Shown: positions 8,907 to 17,300 of the stretch, in pieces | Numbering within the stretch: position 1 is the first letter of the stretch | Layout: each line of letters opens with the position of its first letter | Assembly: GCA_905235735.1 (NCBI GenBank) | Contig: CAJOMU010000004.1 | Span: 62,001 to 126,000, forward strand | Direction: 5' to 3' | From: an uncultured Synergistales bacterium | GTDB taxonomy: Bacteria; Synergistota; Synergistia; Synergistales; Aminobacteriaceae | DNA length: 64,000 nt | Translations under genes and position numbers: made by a program | Notes under the pieces: model-generated | Database searches by the model: none | The model's input: the letters and a program-made list of their open reading frames with translations, nothing else | Told to the model about the DNA's origin: nothing

Positions 8907-9371
8907 TTATTTCCAGCCCATTGCCGCAACGCTTACCCATTCGCCTTCTTTGAAGAATCTGTTGCCGACAATGTTCATGCTGTTCGTGTCCTTGATGAGG
9001 GAAATCTTAATCTGATTGTCTGATTTCCTGTAATCCATATCGATCAACATTGAGTGCTGACGAATCCAGCCTGAATAGTATATACCTACTCTGGCTCTGA
9101 TGATTCCGTCTCCCTTGTCGAAAGGCTTCTCATCATACTGAACTTCTGCTTTTTCAGGGTCTGCTGTCGGATGAAAATCTTTCAGAACTCTCTCTTTTGC
9201 GAAATTCAGAAAATCAAACTCGCCTTCTGCTGCTTCAGTTGGTGCGGCTGCCTCTGTCTTTGAGGTATCTGTGATTGCGCCATACACTGATGATGCTTCT
9301 TCTGATGATGCACATGAAACTATTCCTGCGAGCAACATAATAACTAAAACGCTGATTGTTATCTTCTTCAT
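8907..9371 (-). CDS. Small lipoprotein, paralogue of the 8291 gene
   Basis: This 154-residue protein has a signal sequence ending in a good lipobox (IVSC, C20), so it should be a lipid-anchored envelope protein. A low-complexity linker (EAAAPTEAAEGE) follows, then the shared domain: FDFLNFAKERVLKDFHPTADP, YDEKPFDK, GIIRARVGIYYSGW and a final GWK. I know no family for this domain. Function is unknown; the domain is probably beta-rich with conserved aromatic residues. It is followed by its own terminator and then by the 8291 paralogue. Confidence 0.78.
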   Translation of the reverse strand: MKKITISVLVIMLLAGIVSCASSEEASSVYGAITDTSKTEAAAPTEAAEGEFDFLNFAKERVLKDFHPTADPEKAEVQYDEKPFDKGDGIIRARVGIYYSGWIRQHSMLIDMDYRKSDNQIKISLIKDTNSMNIVGNRFFKEGEWVSVAAMGWK

Positions 9372-9457
9372 TATGTAATGAAACCTCCTATGTGAGTTAA
9401 TTCTTGCATTCAGATTTTACTATGCTGAATTCAAAAGTCAACTGATTCAAAATTGCT

Positions 9458-10090
9458 TTACATGTTCAGGATAACCAAAAGCAGATTACCTTCACGCAGG
9501 TAGACTTCAGAATCACATTCAGGACTCAGGACTTCATTGCTTATCCCGTACTGATATTCGCTCGTGATTTCTGCATCATTGAGATTGTATTTTGCGTTCG
9601 AGATTCTGATTCCCTTCGCGAGACCTGTAATGTTAATCAGCGAGAAGAATTTACAGCCGTATTTTATGTGTACAGTTTCACCAGCAGAAATGATTCGCAT
9701 TCTCGAATAGTCATCAATAATCTCCGCATGTTTTCCCTCATTCGCGAGCATAAGAAGTGCATAAATATTTCCAAGCGTATGGTCTATGCGTCCTCCAGTT
9801 GCGCCGATAAGAACGAAGTCATCAAAGCCTCGTTTCATGGCCTCCTTGACGGCATAAATCGTATCAGTGTCATCTTTCACGACAGGAAGCACAATGACTT
9901 CACACTCTGCGTTCTCTGGTCTCTCGTGTGAATCAAAATCGCCTATGATGAGATCAGGAGAATGTCCGAGATTATGTTCATGTTTCAATCCGCAGTCGCA
10001 ATAGATGAAGAAGTCATCATGCCTGAAATATTCACGGAGAGATTCATAGTTCCGAATCTCAGCACCTCCGATGATAATGCATCTACTCAT
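9458..10090 (-). CDS. thiN: Thiamine pyrophosphokinase
   Basis: The enzyme converts thiamine plus ATP to thiamine pyrophosphate. The protein has 210 residues from the ATG at 10090, which overlaps the stop of the thiD-tenA gene (ATGAGTAG). Family motifs are present: GGAEI near the N-terminus, LIIGDFDS, VKDDTDT and IGATGGRIDHTLGN. It is the last gene of the TPP-riboswitch operon. Because it acts on thiamine rather than on thiamine monophosphate, the operon needs a phosphatase step (see the HAD gene at 11540). A longer frame to 10156 exists but lies inside thiD-tenA. Confidence 0.93.
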   Translation of the reverse strand: MSRCIIIGGAEIRNYESLREYFRHDDFFIYCDCGLKHEHNLGHSPDLIIGDFDSHERPENAECEVIVLPVVKDDTDTIYAVKEAMKRGFDDFVLIGATGGRIDHTLGNIYALLMLANEGKHAEIIDDYSRMRIISAGETVHIKYGCKFFSLINITGLAKGIRISNAKYNLNDAEITSEYQYGISNEVLSPECDSEVYLREGNLLLVILNM

Positions 10091-11540
10091 TGGCCATGTC
10101 CCAGAATCCCATTTCGTAGAGCGAGCATACTCTGAAGATTTCAGCGATATGTTCAAGCTGTTGTTCTGAATAATCCTTCACTGCCTCTTCAAGTGTATTC
10201 AGCAATACTCTGTTCAACTTGCTGTATTCTTCACCTGAATAACATTTCACCCAGTTCCCGTAAAGCTCATGTTCGACTGCTTTAGGATTATTCCGCAGCA
10301 TTTGTTTCGCGATGTCCTCATAGCTCAATGCACACGACAATATAGCCGCAAGTACTTCGGGTTCACCTTCTTCATATGCGATTCTGAGCATGTATGATGT
10401 GTATGACAGGTTTGGAAGTTTTCGCTGAGTTTCATCGAGTTCTGACTGTGATACGTTGAAGCGTCCCATGTAGCCGTTGTGTACATTCATTTCGACATTC
10501 GTTATCGCCTGAATTACTCCTGAGAATAACTTCATTGTGTCGAGACTTTTTGCCTTTGCAACTCCGAGCGCAAATACCTTCGAGTACTCATTGAGATAAA
10601 GATAGTCCTGAATGATGTAATTCTTGAACTTCTGAGGATCAAGCGTTCCCGTCTCAATTCCCTTCACGAATGGGTGATTATTGTATTCCGGCCATATATC
10701 TTTGACTGAATCCATGAGCCTCTCAAGAAGTCCGTTATGATGTTCTGAGAATTTGCCGGTGAGATTAAACGCGTGATTCATTGGGCCTCTTCCCTTGCCG
10801 AGATTGAGCATTGCACTTAATGCACCTGAGATATATTCCTTTGCACGTCCGACAGAATCATTCAGCGAATATCCTTTTGCGAGGTTAGCGGCGATTGCAC
10901 TTGAGAGAGTACAGCCAGTGCCATGCGTGTTGGGATTGTCGATATGATTCCCGTAGAACCATGTGAATGAATCATGTCCTGTGCAGAGCAAATCATTCGC
11001 ATCATTTACATCATGGCCTCCCTTAACGAGAACAGAACACCCATACTTCGCATTGATTTTTGCGGCGGCTTCTTTCATGTCATTCTGATTATGAATCTCA
11101 ATGCCCGATAATATTTCTGCCTCTGGGATATTCGGAGTTGCGACTGTCGAGAGGGGCAGCAATTCTTCTGCGAGTGTCTTCACTGCGTCCTCTGCTATGA
11201 GCCTTGATCCGCTGGTCGATACCATAACGGGATCAACTACGATGTTACGTGCATGATAGTGCGTGAGTGATTCTGCGATAACGTGAATCAATTCTGAACT
11301 TGAGACCATTCCGATTTTTACTGCATCAGGGAATATATCCTCAAATACTGCATCAATCTGTTGTCTCAAAAACTCCGGCGATGATTCAAGAATTCCAGTT
11401 ACACCTGTAGTATTCTGTGCTGTAAGTGCTGTTACCGCGCTCATTGCAAATACGCCGTTCATTGTGATTGTCTTTATGTCCGCCTGAATTCCTGCACCAC
11501 CTGACGAATCACTTCCTGCTATCGTTAATGCCGTCTTCAT
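10083..11540 (-). CDS. thiD: ThiD-TenA fusion: HMP(-P) kinase and thiaminase II
   Basis: This is a 485-residue bifunctional thiamine salvage protein. The N-terminal part (about 1-260) is a ribokinase-fold HMP/HMP-phosphate kinase: it begins TIAGSDSSGGAGIQADIK and has the NTHGTGCTLSSAIA anion hole. The C-terminal part (about 265-485) is TenA-like, with FKNYIIQDYLYL and SCALSYEDIA carrying the expected nucleophilic cysteine. TenA releases the pyrimidine from degraded thiamine and ThiD phosphorylates it, so fusion couples salvage to activation. Its start overlaps the HAD stop as TAATG. Confidence 0.93.
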   Translation of the reverse strand: MKTALTIAGSDSSGGAGIQADIKTITMNGVFAMSAVTALTAQNTTGVTGILESSPEFLRQQIDAVFEDIFPDAVKIGMVSSSELIHVIAESLTHYHARNIVVDPVMVSTSGSRLIAEDAVKTLAEELLPLSTVATPNIPEAEILSGIEIHNQNDMKEAAAKINAKYGCSVLVKGGHDVNDANDLLCTGHDSFTWFYGNHIDNPNTHGTGCTLSSAIAANLAKGYSLNDSVGRAKEYISGALSAMLNLGKGRGPMNHAFNLTGKFSEHHNGLLERLMDSVKDIWPEYNNHPFVKGIETGTLDPQKFKNYIIQDYLYLNEYSKVFALGVAKAKSLDTMKLFSGVIQAITNVEMNVHNGYMGRFNVSQSELDETQRKLPNLSYTSYMLRIAYEEGEPEVLAAILSCALSYEDIAKQMLRNNPKAVEHELYGNWVKCYSGEEYSKLNRVLLNTLEEAVKDYSEQQLEHIAEIFRVCSLYEMGFWDMANE

Positions 11541-12193
11541 TATGCTTCTATTGCCTCCTTCATGAAATCCTCAATGAAATAATCTGATACTTCAATAATT
11601 CTTTTGCGGTCTTCTATGCTTTCATTATCTGCAATTCCGACCGTGAAAAATCCTGCGTTCTTAGCTGTGTTCAATGCGTAAAATACATCTTCAAATACTG
11701 CAACGTCTTCGGGTTTGAGTTTCATATAATCCGAACAGGCCATGTAAATTTTTGCATCGTGTTTATTCGTTTCAAGTTCAGTGCACGTGAATATTGCATC
11801 AAAGTATTCATACACTTCCAGTCTCTTTAACGCTGAAGTCAAAAGCTCACGGTCTCCTGAAGTTGCAATGACCATAGGGATATGTTCAGCCTTCAATGCA
11901 GAAAGGAATTCACGAACACCATCTTTCAGTTTTACATGATGAACATAGAAATCACTAATCATATTGATAATGCCTGAACGAATTTTCTCCGCTGTCTGAT
12001 TCAAATCATAATGCCTGCTGAGATATTCACAGCCCTGTTCAAACGACATCACGAACAATTTCTGATTAAGAGATTCATTCTCATGTATTCCGAGCTTCTG
12101 AAGATACTGAAGGCCAAGACTGTGCCACATGTACATAGAATCAATCAGTGTGCCGTCAGCATCAAAAATTGCTCCCTTGAACGTTATCTGCAT
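11540..12193 (-). CDS. HAD-superfamily phosphatase in the thiamine operon
   Basis: This is a 217-residue HAD subfamily IA hydrolase of the beta-phosphoglucomutase-like type. Motif I is FDADGTLIDS, motif II VIATSGD and motif IV VAVFEDVFYAL. It overlaps thiE by 10 bases upstream and thiD-tenA downstream, so it is translated as part of the thiamine operon. No thiL is visible and ThiN needs free thiamine, so I infer it may dephosphorylate thiamine monophosphate. General sugar-phosphate phosphatase activity is the alternative. Confidence 0.85.
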   Translation of the reverse strand: MQITFKGAIFDADGTLIDSMYMWHSLGLQYLQKLGIHENESLNQKLFVMSFEQGCEYLSRHYDLNQTAEKIRSGIINMISDFYVHHVKLKDGVREFLSALKAEHIPMVIATSGDRELLTSALKRLEVYEYFDAIFTCTELETNKHDAKIYMACSDYMKLKPEDVAVFEDVFYALNTAKNAGFFTVGIADNESIEDRKRIIEVSDYFIEDFMKEAIEA

Positions 12194-12822
12194 ACATCAA
12201 CCACCAGTTCTCTCAATTCATGCGCAGCTGCTCTTATGTTCTCAGAGGCGAATATCGCGCTTATCACTGCAACTCCCTTAATGCCTGAACCTGAAAGCTC
12301 ACGTATATTCTTCGTGCTTATTCCTCCGATTGCCACAACAGGAATCTTCACGGCACTGCATATTTCCTTCAACACCTCATGTGTAATGTCTACTGCGTCA
12401 GACTTTGAGCCTGTATGAAACACTGCACCTGCACCGAGATAATCTGCACCGTTAGCTTCAGCAATCAATGCCTCTTCGCGTGTACGAACTGACACTCCAA
12501 GTATCTTGTCAGGCCCGATTAAGGCTCTAACGTCTCCTGCTTTCATATCCTCTTGTCCAACGTGAACGCCATCAGCATCAACGTCTTTAGCGAGCATTAC
12601 GTTATCATTTATCACGAAGGGCACATTATGTTCTCTGCATAATTCTTTCAGTTCGAGTGCCTGATACTTGAATGCCTCATACCCTAAGTTTTTTTCTCTA
12701 AGCTGAACGAAACTTGCTCCTCCGAGAATTGCATCACGGACATCATCATACAGTTTTCTTCCGTTTAGCCATGTCCTGTCAGTAACCGCGTATAACAGCA
12801 AACTCCTGCTATCGAATTTCAT
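12184..12822 (-). CDS. thiE: Thiamine phosphate synthase
   Basis: ThiE joins HMP pyrophosphate and thiazole phosphate to make thiamine monophosphate. It is a TIM-barrel protein of 212 residues with YAVTDRTWL, FVQLREKNL, INDNVMLAKDVDADGVHVGQED, GVSVRTREEA, DYLGAGAVF and VAIGGI in order. The ATG at 12822 is chosen because AAGGAG lies six bases before it; an ATG at 12837 sits on top of that motif. It overlaps the end of thiM. Confidence 0.95.
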   Translation of the reverse strand: MKFDSRSLLLYAVTDRTWLNGRKLYDDVRDAILGGASFVQLREKNLGYEAFKYQALELKELCREHNVPFVINDNVMLAKDVDADGVHVGQEDMKAGDVRALIGPDKILGVSVRTREEALIAEANGADYLGAGAVFHTGSKSDAVDITHEVLKEICSAVKIPVVAIGGISTKNIRELSGSGIKGVAVISAIFASENIRAAAHELRELVVDVCR

Positions 12823-13633
12823 ACTTTGCTCCTTCATCGAGAAATTCGCCTGTCATGTTGTATATCGCATTTATGATTCTGTCTCTGTATGTTGCATTTC
12901 CCTCGCCAGGCTGAAGATAAGAGTATCCGATTTCACCTGCAAGTCCCATCATGCAGACGGCGGCAGCGGAGGCATCAAGTTTGTGTTCAGGGTTAGCGGC
13001 AATGAACGCAGTCATGATTCCTGAGAGCATACAGCCTGTACCTGTTATGCGTCCCATTTCAGAACGACCGTTGCGAATCACATAACATCTCTGTGAATCA
13101 GCGACTAAATCAATTGCACCAGTGAGAGCGATAACTGAACCGTAAGATTTTGCGAATCCCTTCACAAATTCAATCATTGAATCAAGATTTGAATCGTTCA
13201 CCGCATCAACAGCACTTGCATCTACGCCGTGAGTATTGCCTGAACCCATGAAGAGCGTCTTAATCTCCGAAGAATTTCCGCGTATGACATCAAATTTGAT
13301 TTCCTTCATGAGATCCAATGCCGTATTTGTTCTCCGTGAACTTGCTCCTGCTCCAACGGGGTCAAGTAATAACGCATGGCCAAGTTCCGACGCTTTATGT
13401 CCTGCCCTGAACATTGAAGGTATTGTCCTTGCGTTCAGAGTTCCGATGTTGATGTTCAGACCGTTGCATATCTGCGTGATTTCGTATGCGTCATCGGGGT
13501 CATCAGCCATGATAGGACTTCCTCCGCAGGCGAGTATGATATTTGCGACATCATTTACCGTAACGTAATTCGTGATGTTGTGAATGAGCGGTGATTTCGT
13601 TCTGACGTTCTCAAGATAAACACTAAGGGACAA
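12809..13633 (-). CDS. thiM: Hydroxyethylthiazole kinase
   Basis: ThiM phosphorylates salvaged thiazole alcohol (THZ). It has 274 residues of the ribokinase fold: SPLIHNITNYVTVNDVAN at the N-terminus, LLDPVGAGAS in the middle, VIRGNSSEI, and the ITGTGCMLSG anion hole. The start codon is TTG, eight bases after a strong AAAGGAGG. It is the first gene behind the TPP riboswitch. With thiE, thiD-tenA and thiN it makes a pure salvage route: no thiC, thiG or thiS is seen here. Confidence 0.95.
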   Translation of the reverse strand: MSLSVYLENVRTKSPLIHNITNYVTVNDVANIILACGGSPIMADDPDDAYEITQICNGLNINIGTLNARTIPSMFRAGHKASELGHALLLDPVGAGASSRRTNTALDLMKEIKFDVIRGNSSEIKTLFMGSGNTHGVDASAVDAVNDSNLDSMIEFVKGFAKSYGSVIALTGAIDLVADSQRCYVIRNGRSEMGRITGTGCMLSGIMTAFIAANPEHKLDASAAAVCMMGLAGEIGYSYLQPGEGNATYRDRIINAIYNMTGEFLDEGAKYEIR

Positions 13634-13699
13634 AAATTATTCCTCCTTTTTGAGAATGCCTGTATAATCTGCATATTGGGAAAAATATTTCGTTCTGAA

Positions 13700-13786
13700 T
13701 TCCCTACGCCGGCATTATCCGGATCAGGTTCTTATGGTCGGAATATAAATTAACATTCCCTCTCAGCCTGTTATACAAGCTCCCAT
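13700..13786 (-). ncRNA. TPP (THI-box) riboswitch
   Basis: Read on the minus strand, the element begins GGGAGCTTG, contains the invariant CTGAGAGGGA, then AACCTGATCCGGATAATG and CCGGCGTAGGGAA, the conserved parts of the thiamine pyrophosphate aptamer. It ends about 67 bases before the thiM TTG start. It should lower expression of the thiM-thiE-HAD-thiD/tenA-thiN operon when TPP is plentiful. No clear terminator stem lies between it and thiM, so control at translation is more likely. Confidence 0.96.
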
Positions 13787-13856
13787 TTTTACATGATTGT
13801 GTTGCAAAAATTATTATATTACAAAAAATGCATTATGTCATTCAACTTTTTAGTAC

Positions 13857-13885
13857 TTGACGTTATTTATTAGAACAGGTAAGAT
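13857..13885 (+). promoter_or_regulatory. Sigma-70-type promoter for the cold-shock gene
   Basis: TTGACG and TAAGAT are separated by 17 bases. The predicted 5' leader before the ATG at 13976 is about 85 bases long and AT-rich, in line with cold-shock mRNAs that use a structured leader. Confidence 0.65.
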
Positions 13886-13975
13886 ATGCATTACGTAGAG
13901 CTATGAATTATATTAACATGATTTTAGCAAAACGAAAAATTTTTTTATAATCAATTTTCAGGAGGCTATTTTTTA

Positions 13976-14176
13976 ATGTCACAGGGTACCGTAAAGTGGT
14001 TTAACGAGAGTAAAGGGTACGGATTCATCACCGCTGATGAGGGTAAAGACGTTTTCGTTCACTTCAGCGCAATTCAGGGCGAGGGGTTCAAAACTCTCAA
14101 CGAAGGTCAGAAGGTTTCATTTGACATCGTCAACGGCGAGAAAGGCCCTCAGGCTGCCAACGTCGTAAAACTGTAG
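13976..14176 (+). CDS. Cold-shock protein (CspA family)
   Basis: This 66-residue single cold-shock domain binds single-stranded RNA and DNA as a chaperone. RNP1 is KGYGFI and RNP2 is VFVHF; the N-terminal [13 protein letters not shown] is typical. The start follows AGGAGG. It is a single-gene unit with its own promoter and a terminator directly after it. Confidence 0.97.
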   Translation: MSQGTVKWFNESKGYGFITADEGKDVFVHFSAIQGEGFKTLNEGQKVSFDIVNGEKGPQAANVVKL

Positions 14177-14242
14177 TGTAAAGTCTCCTGCAACCGCGAA
14201 AACTACAAGGCAGCAGATAAAATCACTTTAGAGAAAAGAGTT

Positions 14243-14284
14243 AATGAGGACCCTGTGAAAGTTACGCAAGGCCCTCATTTTTTA
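14243..14284 (+). terminator. Intrinsic terminator after the cold-shock gene
   Basis: AATGAGG-A-CC pairs with GG-C-CCTCATT and is followed by a T-rich run. One internal mismatch is present. Confidence 0.85.
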
Positions 14285-14314
14285 TTTCTTCACTCTTATT
14301 CTCAACAGTAGGAC

Positions 14315-14354
14315 AAAAAAAGCACCCCGCCTGATTGGAGGTTGGGCGGAGTGC
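14315..14354 (-). terminator. Intrinsic terminator after the Ig-repeat gene
   Basis: On the minus strand GCACTCCGCCC pairs with GGGCGGGGTGC-like bases and is followed by seven T. It lies 45-84 bases after the stop of the giant gene at 14399. Confidence 0.85.
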
Positions 14355-14398
14355 CTCTCTCAATAAGATGTCTTACCTTATTGTCTTACTTTATGACT

Positions 14399-17300
14399 TT
14401 ACTCTGCTGCTTCCTCTTTCGCGTTTGATTCTGCAGCTTCATTAAGTCCATCTTCAGTTAAAACTTCTCCTGATTCTGCATCCTCTGCCTTAACAGCGAT
14501 TACAGGGCTATATGTTACGTTCGCTCTGAGCCACGGATACACCGCAACGATCTTATTCTCTGGAACGACTTCAGTATCTTTTCCGTCAATTTCAAAGAAG
14601 TCGATTATTGCATCATCCTCTGATCCTGCATCATTCGGGAATGCGAACCAGTAGAGTTTTGCTCCTGCTTTCACATTCTCTGAAAGATCAACCTCGAAGC
14701 CGTACTGACCATCTGCTGTTGCGCTTATCTCAGGAAGGATTGCCGCGATTACGTATCCGCCTTCACTGAGTATCTGAGACTGTCCTGCAGTGATTGATGA
14801 TACAGTGCGTTCTTCACCGAGTGTTACTTCACCTTCGCCGAGTTCAGCAGTAAGTTCATCATTGGTTACGATGTCCTCTTCAAGCTCTGATGTCTCACCG
14901 ATTGTTTCATCTTCAGGTGTTTCATTGAGGTTAGCAGGCAATGAGGTAACGAGATTGCCCAAGCTAGTCATTGAAACCTTGATGTCCTGAGAGAATACAG
15001 TCTTATTTTTACTTCCGTTGTTTGTAACTGTCAGTCTGTATGTCGCTGAGATGTCGTTTGATGCAGCTACAACAGCACCGTCTCTACTCACAAGCTGTAT
15101 TCCCTTGCTTATCGTTGCTGTGAGTGTAGCTTTGTTCTCGTTGTCTCTTCCGTTTTCTTTGACCTTCGCAACCTTCATCTTGATACGACTATCGCCGCTT
15201 ACGAAACTCACTCTCCATGTAGTTTTTGAAGTGCCGCTTGCATCTTTGCCCGATGCGAGTATTACAGTGGTATCTTTTGAAGCTGCCGCAGAAAGTTTAG
15301 CTTTCGTGTCATAGCCAGGACTCGTCAGGGTTATCTCGCTCACGTTTGGAAACTCTGGTTCAGGGTCATACACAGTGAACTTCACACTGCCGGTTTTTAC
15401 ATTGCCCATATGGTCAACGGAAACGGTTACGCTCTTGTTCTTCACTGCCTTCGAATTAGCTGCATTTCCGTCAAACGTAATCTTGCCGTCATTAGCGAGT
15501 TCTATACCAGTCACATCATAGTTGGCGAAAGTTTTCCCGTTCGCAACTGCCCACTTCATATCTGCACTATCGCCGCCGGTCGCAACAAGATAATCACTGC
15601 TTGCTGTCCCTCTGACGAATTCAAGAGACTTCGTTGTGATTGTAGGCTTGCCACCTTTTACACCGATCTTGAAGTCTACAGGCTGTGAAATACCAGCAGC
15701 ATTACCAGCTACTACCTTGAAGTCAAACGAAGCATATGCTGTTCCGTTCTTCGTTATCTTAGTTTCTGCAGTGCTTCCTCCTGCTATACCCTTTATCGTT
15801 CCCTTGCTGGTATCAAATGTCAGACCAAGTTTCGTTAAATCAGCTGAGTTATGCAGTGAATCGCTTGCAAGATCCCATGAGATCGGAGCTGTACCTGATG
15901 ACGTAGAGAACGTAATGCTAATGCTCTTTCCGCTCTCAACTTCCTTATCATAGTTGCCTGTTCTGATTGTCGGAGCATCCTGACCGATAAACGTTATTGC
16001 AGTCTTCACCTGACCTGCCGCATTCTTTCCCGTTATGCTGATTTTCGTCTTCTTCGCTTCACTGCCGTCAGCCGTCGTAATCGTAACAGTCGCTCCATCA
16101 TCCGTATCTGCGCTCGTAATCGTGAGTCCTGCTGTGCCACTCTTAGGCGAAATAGTCAGGGCTATGGGCTTATCTCCGCTGATCGTGATTGTCTTTAATG
16201 TCCCTGCAACCCCTGCTTTGAAGGTAACTTCACCCAAATCCGCGCTTGTCGTCTTTGCATTGTCATACCAAATCTCAGGAAGTGAACCGTCAACTTTGAG
16301 CTTGAATGTCTTCACAACTGGCTTACCGATTCCATTATCCGCTGAGACAGTAACAGTGAGGCTCTTGAACGCAAGGCTGTTTGCACCCTTCGTGAGTATA
16401 ACTTTCTTTCCTCCGTCTATGTCTTCTGATTCCAGCTTGAGCTTAGTGTTTGCGGCTGTATCTTCTTCTGCACCCAGAACAATCTCATTCGCAGGAAGTC
16501 CGGCTGCCTTCGCATCAGAAGCCTTGATGTACGCACAAACCTCAATGGGCTTCGTTCCTGTAACATCAATCTTGTATTCCTGAGATGCTTTTGTGGTTGC
16601 TGCTGTGGTCGGAGTCATTGTACCGAATCTAGGGGCTGAACCCTTCAGCGTTATCTTTGCGTCCTTGCTTACAGCTCCTGCAGGGCCTGATCCTGTAACT
16701 ATTGCATTCACCGTATCGACACGTTTACTGCCTGACACAGGAAGCACATCAAGTGATCCAGTGATTTTGCCCGTTGAAGCCTCAAGCGTTAAGCCTTCAG
16801 GAAGTTTATTGTCAGGAAGATCCGTTGAAACTGACCATTCAGTAATGCTCGTGCCCTTGAACTCATTGGTGTATGCACTGCCAAGCGTGATAGGCTTGAA
16901 TGTCGCTGATGAAATCTTCGGTAATGCATAAACAGCAAACTTATCCGTTGATGCTGACGTGCTGAGTTTCGTGTTGGGATCAGTTGCCGTTATCGTTATG
17001 ACATCTCCGTCCTTCGTTGCCGCAGTGAATTTTCCTGAAATTGTCGCTAACGTAGGATCATCTTTATTCGGCGTAAGTTTCAATCCGCTGGGAAGTTTCG
17101 TTGCCTTCCATGTTACAGGGCCGTCCGCAGAAATCGTAAGTGATGCGAATTCATCTCCGACTTTGAACTCTCCGCCTGCCTTGAATGCATCAGCTGAGAT
17201 TGTTGGAGCTGGAGCAGTGATGTTGAACTTCAACGCTACTGTGTCATTGCCTGCACCGTTGGAGGCTCTGAATGTTACGCTCTTATTCTTCGCTGATTCT

